A stretch of DNA of 64,000 nt from Lineus longissimus (lineage: Eukaryota; Nemertea; Pilidiophora; Heteronemertea; Lineidae), in NCBI RefSeq assembly GCF_910592395.1, contig NC_088312.1, positions 19,041,292-19,105,291 on the forward strand, given 5' to 3'. Shown piece after piece: positions 1-12,200 of this stretch. Both the position numbers and the translations under genes were made by a program. The number at the start of each line of letters is the position of its first letter. Position 1 is the stretch's first letter. The notes under the pieces are model-generated. The model was not told the DNA's origin. It worked only from the letters and a program-made list of their open reading frames with translations, and did not search any database.

Positions 1-263
1 GTCTTTGATAATAATGAAATTCTGTGGTCATCAAAACAAAAAGGCATCTATTCACCTGGGGAACGTTTGCTGGACTATAACTGGATACATGTATGTAATT
101 TGTAGGATTTGAAAAGTGCAAGAATCAAACAAACTTGCTTGAAAATAACTTTCTAAAAAAAGTGATCACCTACATGGTCTCTTGTTTGCAACTTTAAAAA
201 CATGGTAGAGTCGTGATTGTAGGAATGCTTGGGTCAAAATATTACGTTTCCTTCCCGTTCCAG
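1..263 (+). other. Intron of the AP180/PICALM gene ending in a polypyrimidine acceptor
   Basis: No coding content is seen. The stretch ends in a pyrimidine-rich tract and CAG at 261-263, directly before the first visible AP180 exon. An open frame runs through the tract, but the residues before the CAG have no family similarity and are intron-encoded. Confidence 0.7.
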
Positions 264-3200
264 CAGCAGCACGTGAACCAGCAGCGGTCGCCGACGATGG
301 CCCCGACTACCCAGTCGACGAACCCCTTCGCCACAGCTGTTGCCACCTCCTCTGCGAACGACACCGTGGATCTGTTTGGAAGCAGCGCAACATTCCAGGC
401 CCAGCCAGCGAGCATGCCCAGTGATGACTTACTCGGCCTGGGCACTGGCAATAGTAACCCATTCGCAGCGAGCATGACCACAACATCGCCGGGACAGCCG
501 GCGAATAATTTCATGGCCCAATCGTCGACTACTAATCCTTGGGCTGGGACGGAACCGGCAGCTAATAATAATATGAGTAAGTGGATCAGGATCTTTCCCA
601 CTGTGACGCAACTTTTTAAAGGCCTACTGAGTTCTCTTTCAATAAAGTTGGTCAAGTGAGGTCATCACTGCTATATTTGACATTTTTTCCGGAAACCTGA
701 TTTTGAAAATTCCATTTTCAGATTTTGGTATGTCCGCACCTGCCACGAATAATGAGATAAACTTTGAAGCGGCCTTCGGGAATCAGAGCCAGCCAGGTAA
801 ACGTCAAATCCTTAAAAACATGGCTTCACTTCACTGCCTCTCTGCTTCACTATGATCCAGCTTGGGATCTCGGGGATGCCCGAAAATACTTCGATAAAAA
901 TCTCCGAAAGCCATCAATATTTGGTTAGGATAGATAGCATTGAAATTAACAACCTGTTAGCCAACTTTGGCTGCGTTGGGGGCTTTCAGAAATGAGCCGC
1001 TATTAAACATACCCAAGAATTGAACCAAAATAGCAAAATTGCTAAGTTTTTTTCTGGACAACTGTTAAATTTTCTCGGTTTTGTGGCAACGGGATACTCG
1101 ATGACTTTCTAGAGTGTTGTATCAACCTAAGTTGTCATCAGTACGTCTTGTCATGAAATCGGCAGCTAGCTAAAGCTTGACAGCTCTACTCCTCTGCTTT
1201 GTTCTAAAGCTTTTGTATACAAACTGTGTCAACCTGCCAAGCAATTAGGTTGCAGAAATGGCTCTTCAAAAGCTTTGAAATCTTCTTCAACTGTAAATGG
1301 CCGACACCCTTTTGTTATTCACTTGCAAATGTTCTGTTTTGCTAGTACTATGTGTTTGTAAATGCAATTTTTTCCATTGAGTTCTGAATCTTTTTGTCTT
1401 TATCCCCTTGAGTTGTACGGATGAAATCAGATGATTTTGCGCTGTGTATGCTGAATAGTTAGATACAGACTCACCATTGTTGTTTGGGTTCATCAACAAG
1501 TGGGCAAAGTATCTTGACGTTGCGATCATCTATGTACAGTGCTACTCGTACCAACTGATAGTTTTTCCATTGCCTGTTAATACGTCAAGACTTTTGCATC
1601 ACTGCTTACATCATCACCCCAGCCAGTCTGCTGGTGTCATCCGTCCCTGCCCTCCGCATTCCTCGCGCATGCTAACTGTCTGTATTCTGACGTCACGTTT
1701 CAGGCGTTGGAGCAAGAGCCAATGGCTTTCCTGCTAGCTCCTCTGTATTGCCACCGCCAGGTTTGTACAAGTTGCCTGCTTAAATTCGAGCTGTTTCCCT
1801 CCTAGTATTATCAACCCTGGAGAATCAGTTCCCCAGCTTGCTGTGAATCTTATCAGGCATTCCAACTTACCGAGCAGCCTGCCCTGGATAGTGCTGTTGA
1901 GCCCTGGGAGAAGGGCTGCCTCGAAAGAAAAACAGCCAAAATGGGAGCAATATTATATCATTTTCCCTTTCCCAGAGCAGGCCAGCTCAGCAAGCTGGAA
2001 GGCCTGCCTGATTCTCGACAATCTGGGAATTGGTTCTCCAAAGGTATAATGGCCTAAAGGAATGAATTTGCTGAGGCTTTTAGCATAATCAAGACTCCTC
2101 TCACATTGATTGTAAACACTGCTTGATACTACAGGGTGGCCTGAATTATTTTCCTTCACCCAAAGGATACACAATAGAATTCTATTGTCCGTAGGAAAAT
2201 AATTCTGGGCCACCCTGTAGATTTTAAGTGCTAGAGCAACGTAAAGCTCGAAGCTTCTTAACCCAAGAGCTTGTGCAGTTTTAGTTCTCAGTGCTTCAAT
2301 TTTATCTGACTTTCTTTGTTTCTGAGAATAATGTGTTCTTTGTGTCAGTGCCTCTAACCCATGATAAGTACGCCAATATGTGGAATGAGGAGGCTGCCTC
2401 CTAACATGGTTCACCGCCAGCTTAATTTCCTGCTTAACCAACCATCAGACTAGCATTGAATTGACCCTCCCTAAAAGCCTAAATCCAACTTTCCCATGAT
2501 CTCTGTTAATGCCTATAGCCTATACATGCTTCCCGAAATTGGTGGCTTGCATTGGAACTAACTTTTTCCCCCTTGTCCGTCATTAAAGGCATTCAAGTGT
2601 GTTGGTCAACCATGACGACCTCCTTTGTCCCTCTACCATAAGGCCTAGTTTCCCCTTATGACATCACTATTTCAGACACTCAGCGCCCCATTTCTGGAAA
2701 GGTGTATAACTTTTTTTTTAACTTGATATCAACAAATGATGGATTTTGTGTGGCTATCTTAGTTCCTTTTTCCTGTCAGGGACGAAACAAACAGCCACCA
2801 CCTAATAACTGATTTGTTAAAGTGCCTTTCTCCTGTGTTCTCTATTAAACAACGTTCATAAGTTTATTGCCAGTTATGTTGTGTTATTTGCCGAAAATAT
2901 TCAGGAATGCCAATTTTATCAGATTTTACTGCCTAAATTATTTTGCCATTTGCCATAGCTTCCTTTATTGCTGCGATATCATTCATAATGGCATTGATAT
3001 TTTTGAAGGGATGGAAAGAGCAACATTCGAAAGATAATTGGGGATCATTTTGATTTGTGCAGGGTATTGGGGCCTACCCCAGAAAATATTTACGCCTGGA
3101 TGCTCTCATATGTGACTCGCTCTACCAAAACTAGGCGCTTGTCGCATCTGAACTTGACAGGTTGATACGGACTTGTTGTTCATTTCCCTATTGTTGACCT

Positions 3201-6200
3201 TTTGTGAAATCTATTACAAACTGATTTGGTCACATTCAACAAAAGGTCTACAATAGGGAAATGAACAACAAGTCCGTATCAACCTGTCAAGTTCAGATGC
3301 GACAAGCGCCTAGTTTCGGTAGAGCGGGTCACATATGTGATTTAAGGCCTGTCCTAGTAATTGTTGGGCACTGTGAGCATAGGGTCCATCCCTGCTGTGA
3401 GAAGGCTTGAGTTGGAGAGTTGCTCTCATTCCATCCCTTCAATTTACAACTTAAATCCTTCAAGTGCCTACCATTGAGGCTCTACAGAGCTGATGCCACA
3501 AGTCATTTCTGGTTCATGAGCAAATAACTGCATGCATATCACTCCCACCATCATCGATTTATTCATGTCATCATCACACTGTTGCCACATGGCTTTAATC
3601 GATACCTGCCGTCTGTCCGCTAGGCATAAACTCTCTCTTTCCTTCCTTCCTGAAGCTGCTTCCATGGCCCTGGAAGAGAGCCTCGACCCTCTCGGTCTCA
3701 ATGCGCCCAGCATGCGGCCCACATCCCCGGGCTCTAACCAGGCCACTTCGCCGAGTCTAGTTCAGACCGGCTCTCCTAGCTTGATGGCGGCGCCTCCCAC
3801 TGCGCCCATGGCAGCGTCCGCGCCCATGGCAGCGCCCGCACCTAGATCAGGTTGGTCGAGTCTCCCTAGGGTTCCCCAGGAGAGCATGTGTTGGTTTGCG
3901 TGGCTGTTGTGACCTTTTATATCTGTGGTGTTGGAACTTGTGGAGGGGTTTGAGGAATTGCGTCTGACGTTGAAGTTTCTGATTTTTTCATCCAATCCTG
4001 GGATGAAATAGCAAACCTGTCAGAGTTTTTTTAGAGACATTTGTAAAACCTGAAGAAGGGAGGTTATTCAGAAGTACTTGCTCATCAGTTGGTATTAATT
4101 GAGATGATAAATTTTAACATGTTGTACTGTAAAAATCACTGAACATTTGAATTTCAGTTTTATTCATAAATTCACTTTTGACTGCTTTGAAAAATCAATT
4201 ATATGGCTGTTTCACGATTTGATAAATCACAATTGGCACAGTTTAGACCAGTTTAAAAGTCACCTTTGCTTCTTCAACCCTTCTACAAGTTCTGGCCACA
4301 ATTCTTATGTTTGCTGCACACTGCCCTCTTTTGTCCGAATAAGTACTAACCTGTTTTGTCATTGGTGGTATTTTATAAATTGTCCTTTTCTTGTGATCGT
4401 CTTGTCAATTTTAGTAAATTAACATTGAGTTTGTTGTTTTGATGTACATTTTGCTTCGGTGAAGTGGAATCCAGTCTATGTTTGGTAAAAGGCCATTATG
4501 GGCCCTCGACCAACTAAAGTCACACCATTTAGCAGTCATTATGGGCCCTCGACCTACTATAGTCACACCATTTAGCAGTCATTATGGGCCCTCGACCTAC
4601 TATAGTCACACCATTTAGCAGTCATTATGGGCCCTCGACCTACAATAGTCACACCATTTAGCAGTCATTATGGGCCCTCGACCTACAATAGTCACACCAT
4701 TTAGCAGTCATTATGGGCCCTCGACCTACTATAGTCGCGTCATTTAGCAGTCATTATGGGCCCTCGACCTACTATAGTCACACCATTTAGCAGTCATTAT
4801 GGGCCCTCGACCTACAATAGTCACACCTTTTAGCAGTCATTATGGGCCCTCGACCTACTATAGTCACCATTTAGCAGTCATTTTTCGCCATCATCAGAAA
4901 TTTCCCAACATTTCTGAAAAGACTGGGAGAGTTGTTAGGCCTGCTGTGTGCAAACCTGATCCAAAATTGCAGATTTTATGTCTGTTATGTGCTCAATAAC
5001 TCAATGAATGCGTAACCAGATAGAGTTCTCAATGGAGTATAGTTTCCATTTGACCGACACATTCATTCACCCATCGATTTTTTTTGCCCGTTTGATCTTT
5101 AGTTGTCACCAATCCAGTTGGTGGGGAAAATTTTTAGTTTGAAAATTTCCAGTTCAAATTTTTTCCGACTGACAAACAGGTCAGACCTGTTTTCAGATTT
5201 TCTGTTTATGTCTAAAAAGGCATTTTTCTTCTATTTAGAAAATTCCTGAAATTCCACCACAAGTGTTGATATAATTTTAGCTTAGACTCCACTTTCCAGC
5301 AACAGATTTTTGGTCATTGCCTTCTCTGTGTTAGTTAGGTCAGTTCCTCAAATCTTAGTCCTCTCATTGTTAGGTTTGTCTCATTTCATTTGGAGAAAAA
5401 ATAGAAAATTTTCCTTTGATTTTAGGCCATTAGTTCGATTCATAGTGTTAACTTTACTTTTAGACACAAAATAATCACTAACACTACATGTACATTTCAG
5501 CTATTTTCATTCTCAGAACTCTAATTATCAATATTGTCCAGTAAATGATTTTATTTAACATGATTGAGAAATGTGGAATTTTCATCGATAAATAGACTTA
5601 TAAAAACTGAGAGACACACTTGGTATACGATGTCATGGAGGGCCTGATCCAGTTGCTCTTTTGTTGGTGTTGGGGGACATCAGTATGAGCTCGACTTTGT
5701 GTTGTCTCCTTCAGTAAATTTAGCTTACACCAGCAGTATTAAGACTTAACGCCAATGTAAACTGCGAATTGATTGTGCAACCACACCCTGTTCTGTTTAC
5801 GCTGACGTCTGCTGTCCGTGACGACATGTTTGTCAACCAATAGTTGTCGTCCCAATATTAAGTAATGATGTCTTCAGCCCTGTAACTTCCCTGCACACCC
5901 AGGTGTCACCTAAATATGACCTGTGAGATTTGTGTCAATTTGTAATTCGGGTTTCGATATTGTCACAACTAACTGGAGTTGCATAATATTGTAATTTTGA
6001 GTGAACCTGTCTGTGAATATTGGTATTAAGTCACATCAGTTTAATATTGTGGATGTACCGTTGGTATTTTGATCATGAATATCCGCATTTGCTAGAAAGT
6101 CTTGATATAACATTGGTCAAATTGTGCAAGAAGTCTTGATATAACATTGGTCTGACAGTACAAGAAAGTATTGATATAACATTGGTCAAATTGTGCAAGA

Positions 6201-9200
6201 AAGTCTTGATGTAACATTGGTCAAATTGTGCAAGAAGTCTTGATATAACATTGGTCTGACAGTACAAGAAAGTATTGATATAACATTGGTAAAATTGTGC
6301 AAGAAGTCTTGATATAACATTGGTCTGACAGTACAAGAAAGTATTGATATAACATTGGTCAAATTGTGCAAGAAAGTCTTGATGTAACATTGGTCAAATT
6401 GTGCAAGAAGTCTTGATATAACATTGGTCTGACAGTACAAGAAAGTATTGATATAACATTGGTCAAATTGTGCAAGAAAGTCTTGATATAACATTGGTCT
6501 GACAGTACAAGAAAGTATTGATATAACATTGGTCAAATTGTGCAAGAAGTCTTGATATAACATTGGTCTGACAGTACAAGAAAGTCTTGATATAACATTG
6601 GTTGAATAGTGCTAGAAAGTTTGATAGGCAGCAGTAGACCTTTCATGTTGATCAGAGTAAACTTCATATAGTGTGTATCGGAGACAAGATCGACTTGGAG
6701 AATTAATTGAATTGAATAATTGCATCGAAAGTTTTAATCTTCCCAGTTTCACAGGATCATTCTATTCCAGGTCATATCACATCTTGCACAGTCCTGATTC
6801 AGAAATCGATTCCAAATTGCAAAAGACAGGAAAACAGGGACTAAGTTGTCTTTGTAAGGATGACACTCGGTCTCTTGAGATTTGGAATTTGTTTGGATTT
6901 CTTGAAATCTTCGATAATCGACAACACTTTTCATACCTTCACCATGTTCACAAAAAGTTGACAAATCCAAGGTGTTTAGTCAGATCATGATACATCTTTC
7001 ACTTTTCCCCATCAAAACAAAATTTTTTCAATTAATTTTCACAAATCATGGTTATGTATGAACCAAGTACATGCAATTCACGAAATCTTTGAAAATTATT
7101 TACGAAGCTGGAACATAATATAATTGGAAATTTACATTTCAGGTACATGTACGTGTAGCTGGAAGTTTGAGAGTTTAACAGATCTGGCCTTTAAAACATG
7201 TTCAAAACCTAAAAAATACAACATCTGCATGCAGATAGTCCTTGTGGTTGTAAAAGCTGGATTTGTCAACGATCTGTCACCGTTTCTCTCCCTTACTCTT
7301 TTCCTTTCTCTCCCATGCTGCTTGGCTTTCATCGGCAGATCCTCTCGGTGACCTGGCTATGGAAACATTCTCTAGTATGGGACTCGGCAAGGCGTCTCCG
7401 GCTAAGACCCGGAGCATCTCGCCTGCACCTATGATGGGTGGTAGAAGCATCTCTCCAGCGCCAGGCCTGACCGGGCGAGTTAGCCCCGCTCCTGGGTTCG
7501 ACCATGGTGTGTTCGAACCCAGTGGCTCCCCTGCAATGAGCGCTGGGCTGGACTTTGGCTATGATCAACCGGGTAGTGGTTTCGGGCAGGACACTGGGTC
7601 AGCCTTTGATAAGAGCTTTGGAAGTGGGAACCAAGACGTAGGGATACCTGGCTTTGAGTCGTTGGGAAGCACGGGCCATGATACCGGGGTGGGTTTTGAT
7701 CAGAGTTTTGGACAGGAAAGCGCACTATCTGGGTTGGAGGGCCTGTCTACGTCTCCCGGTCTTGGCGGGCTGGAGGGTATCTCCCCTACCCCCTCTCCTA
7801 TCCCAGGAGGTTAGTCAAGTTCAAAATATTTGTCAATGTTGTCTTGGACGTGTTGTGTTGCAGGTTGTAGTTTCAAGTACACCGCAGACAAGCGAGTTTT
7901 ATCGCAAGGGAATCTGCTTGTCTGTGGTGCGTTATAGTCCCTACCAGTGATATCCATTGGCTTGTTTGTTTAAAACTCTTGACCTGGTGTTATTTGCCAG
8001 AAAGCTGGAAGAACCAATTCTTTGGAAACAGTTCATACAGTTGTAGTCCAGTATGAACTAATTCTTTTTGTATCATATGCAGCAACATGCGATAATTATT
8101 GCTGCAGTACATTTATGCAATAAAAAGATTGATTGTCTTAAAAATAAAATTGTTTGCCACTGTCTGTGATAAAATTAAACAGTTCATACATTTATTTCAC
8201 ACTTCAGCAATGGCTAATCCTTATTGCAGGCGCTTGCAGTGACCCTGTAGACAAGCAATTTTTGTCACATGCTATAAACATTACACTGAGCTATGCTAAA
8301 ATGCGTTGTCTGCAGCAAGCTGGGATAATTATTGCATGCAACAAAAATTGCTTGTTTGCATTTTTCATCGCAAGTGCCTGCAACCACAATTTGCTGTGAC
8401 CAGTGATTAATATAAAACCCAGGGATAACCTGGTACACCTAAAGACTGCTGGTCTTTCATTGTTTAACTTTTCTCATCATTTTGTGCAGATAACACCAGG
8501 AATTGGTCTCCAATGTACATGTCCTTCATTTATTACAAGTGTAGTTCAATTTCCTTCTCATAGTCAGATAAGGATGAGTTTGATTTTGTTTTTCCCCAAT
8601 ATCCTCATTTTGGTTGCTTTAACCTGCCGTTGCATTTAACCCTGAAAGCTTGCTGTATTGAAAGATTCCGAGAACAGTACATTGCCTACACAGCATCCTG
8701 AAAAACGAGTCCATGCAATTTAAATATTGCAATATTCGTTTCGAGGCCTAGAATCCTTTTTGCCATCCAGACAGTGACCAGAAGCCAGTGTAGTTGTTCG
8801 GACTCTCAGCTTGAGGGGAAGTGTCCTGGTTTCAACCCCTCAGTCTCTTTGAGGTCTCTTTGTCTGATTTGCTTTTAATACGCCACCCAGGTACATGAAT
8901 AGGTATTGGTCAGAAATACCCATGTTGTAGCTCTGATTGAGCAGCTGATCGTTCAGGATAGACCAGGGTCAGAACTTAAATTTTGTTGGCTTAGCAAGGT
9001 CATTTGTGATTCTTGAGTTGTATTTTCAGCGTGCGTTGTGATTTGTGGTTCTTGAGTTGTATTTTCAGTGTATCATCATTTAATTGTGTAGTATTTCCAA
9101 CGTGAGTTGTCATTTGTGGTTCTTGTTTTGCAATGTATTTCCAGCGTGAGTTGTCATTTGTGGTTCTTGTTTTGCAATGTATTTCCAGCGTGAGTTGTCA

Positions 9201-12200
9201 TTTGTGGTTCTTGTTTTGCAATGTATTTCCAGCGCGAGTTGTCATTTGTGGTTCTTGTTTTGCAATGTATTTCCAGCGCAAGTTGTCATTGGTAGTTCTT
9301 GTTTTGCAATGTATTTCCAGCGAGAGTTGTCATTTGTAGTTCTTGAGCTTCTACACAATATATATTTGTCATCAGCTGGAAATGCTGATCACTGGCAAGA
9401 AGGTTGGATTTTAAAAGTGTAATTCTCTTGTAGGTATGGCAGATCTCGGTTGCCTTGGGGATCTCAGTGGTGACCCCATGCTCTCCCCCGCTCGAGGTGG
9501 GTTCTAAACACAGGTCTTCGTACAGTATATTTGGCTGTCGTTGTAATACTGTAACATCTTCTGTGATATTTTATGTTACGTCTGTAACGGTCGATGATAA
9601 TATTTGGGAAAGTGTTGGGTGGTTGGGAAAGTGAAAGATTTTTTCAAGGGAAAATGAAATTTTTAAGAAAACTGCTTTAATACTTCTTGTGACTCTCTTG
9701 TGCTCTGAAGTCTGATGCATGACCTCTTGAGTTGACTTTTCTGAATTAGTTTTGTCAAATAGGCTGTTGTTTCCTTTGTTAGTACAAATCTCAGGACATT
9801 ATTGTGCCTGTTTAGGTTATTTTGTCAGTTTGTTATTGTTTTCTGGAAGAAATAGTTTGACAGACTCTCTGGGTTGAACTGTGTCTTGAAGGGTAGGATT
9901 TGTATATTGTTGTTTATGATAGAACTGGTGATGCAGTATTGTGTCCAGATTAGTGCATGCTATCTTTGGTGGTAGGCCAAATAATTGTGAAGCACTTTGA
10001 GAATAATGTACATTATAATGCGCTTGCATTTAACTTGTATTTTTTTAGGCCCTAAAGTTATTGATTTGATGTCTGATCTGCATTACCAACAACACTATGT
10101 GTACCATTGCAGCGTTGAATTTCTGCGAGTCGTAGATTCTGGCCTCTGTCTAAGTGTCTCAGGAATGTTGGAATACTTAACACCTGAGCGAATGTATCAG
10201 TCTTGTCTGTGAGTTCAGTTATTGAAATGCGAAAGAAACGTGACAGATTTCAAATCAGGGCTTCCGTTAACCCCCAAAAGTGTCTTTTTACCCTTTGAAA
10301 TGAAGAAAGGACCCTTTGTAATTGGAGAATTCTTTCAAAAAAACATGAAGGACCTTCCAAAATTTATTTGGGACCCTTGAAAATAAATTTTTGCGGGTCT
10401 GACAACAGCCCTCACTTTTCTTTGCAATCATGATACTTCTTTCGAGATGGATGCACGGTTTCTAATTTTGGCCCTTTTCCAGTTTGCCCTAGCAATGTCT
10501 CCCCAGGAACGAAGGACACAGGTATAGCTAATAAATATCTTCTCAGGGTGTTGTGGTGTAGTTGTCCTTTCCAGACCAATCGGGTTCCTTAGTGTAGAAT
10601 TGTCATGGACTGGAAATACTTTATGAACAATGCATGGGCTGTTTTGGGAGTACAGTGATGGTGTGGTGGTGATATTTGTTTAACTATTTTAAAGATAAAC
10701 CTCTCATGTTAGGTTCGTTTTTGTAGAATTTTTGGTTAACGCTGCCCGGGACTGGATTGATGATGGTGTTCTGTGACTGCCAACTCAGACCGCCATTTTG
10801 GACCCGCTACTGTGTCGTCTGTGCAGTAGATCACAGGCGCATGAAGATACCAGAATCGTAGCAATCTAGCCTCGAATTAACAGATACACACAACATGGAA
10901 AATGATACTAGTACATCACTCTTTATGTCAAGGGATGTGTGGTTTGGTTGGGGCTGGTTGATCATTAATTTGATCGTTTGAATCTTCACATGCCTGTGAT
11001 CTTATGCTGTTATGGAACTCTGTGCTGGCAGGGAAAGACTCCTTTGACCTGATTGTAGAATCAATTTTCATCTTAGAGTTGTGAAGTGCTGGTGGTACTG
11101 GGTCTAGTGTGGTGTTGTTGTGTTTTCTTGTTCAACCTGGAAATGATGTTAGCCGAGTTCTCTCTTCATGCCAACTTATCTTGAGAATTTTTCCTTCTTT
11201 TCTCATCCTTTGCGTCATAGTTCATCGAGTTTGAAATGTTGTACTTGTCCTGCCTTCTCAGAGTCTTCTGTCTTCCTTTCCATTTACAATCATTTACAGT
11301 TATCCCCACTTTGTATTTGAGAATAGTATGCCTTGCTCCAAACTTTCCTGTCAGTTTCAGTAAATCTATGAGACTACCCGAAATCCCAAATGAGTAAAAA
11401 ATATATTTGACAGAGATGAAACCTGTCGGGAAACTCTTGGATTTCCAGAGCCAGAATTTTTTATTCACAGATTTAAAAGGAAAATACTAGAAATGCTCAA
11501 AATATTGTATTTCATCTCTGCACGGAGCTATGTAGAAAGAAAATAGTAATTGGCATCCTTTTGCTAATTTCTTTTCACTCTTGTAGGTTATGATGGTTTC
11601 GGAGATGTCATGCAGCCTGCTTCCCAGCGAGCCCAGCAACAGCAAGGCTCGAGGCTCATCAAACAGGATTTAGACAGCAGCTTGGCCAGCATTGTTGGCA
11701 ATTTAAATATCAACGGGCCTGGACAGCATCTTAAAAAGTGAGTGATCTTAGGCGCAAAGGTGCGGTTTCTGTTGCTTTAACCTACGATTATAATTGCTGG
11801 AACGAAAAGATGCGACCTCTATTCTTCTACATGCTTATTTTGGTTACTGAGGATCCAAAATATTTGACTATTTTCCCCTAAGATCTTCTCTTCTTTTCCA
11901 GAACCGAGCACCAGTGGAGTCCCTCTGCCAATAAAGGCCAAAAAACTGGTGGCGCCAACTGGCAGGCGCCAATGCCCGCCGCAACATTTCAATCTTGGTC
12001 ACAGCCAGGCGTGGTAGGTTTTATGAGTGTGTGTCACTGTTGTTTTGCGTTGGTGCCTGTTGTTGTCGAGCGATTAGGCAGTGCGTGTGAGAATATGGGG
12101 TGATGCAGGTTTCATTGGGAACAGGATGGAAATTTTGAAATGACACAATTTGTCAAGGATTTTTCTTTGGGTGAATTTATACCCAGGACTCAAATGTTGA

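Larger units (their letters stand above)
722..10521 (+). other. PICALM: Run of six symmetric phase-1/phase-1 exons in the AP180/PICALM gene
   Basis: The exons at 722-796, 1704-1760, 3656-3850, 7339-7809, 9434-9496 and 10483-10521 are 75, 57, 195, 471, 63 and 39 nt. All are multiples of three and all are flanked by phase-1 introns, so any one or any combination can be skipped without a frameshift. The two longest start with related DPLG motifs. Mammalian PICALM and SNAP91 transcripts are known to be alternatively spliced in this arm, so these are likely cassette exons. The sequence alone does not show which are actually skipped. Confidence 0.75.

Noticed and set aside
213-263. Start of the open frame at 213 as the beginning of a protein
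   Set aside because: The residues before 264 are read from a pyrimidine-rich intron end; the AP180 similarity begins exactly after the CAG acceptor, and the family's N-terminal domain must lie upstream.
6073-6563. Minus-strand frames of 105 and 125 residues rich in LYQDF and NLTNVIS
   Set aside because: They are the translation of the minisatellite at 6088-6620.
4491-6620. CRISPR-like array reading of the regular repeats
   Set aside because: Repeats are directly adjacent without unique spacers and the DNA is from an animal genome.
9133-9422. Plus-strand frames of 68 and 81 residues with repeated QRELSFVVL motifs
   Set aside because: They arise from the 44-bp repeat array, with no support as exons.
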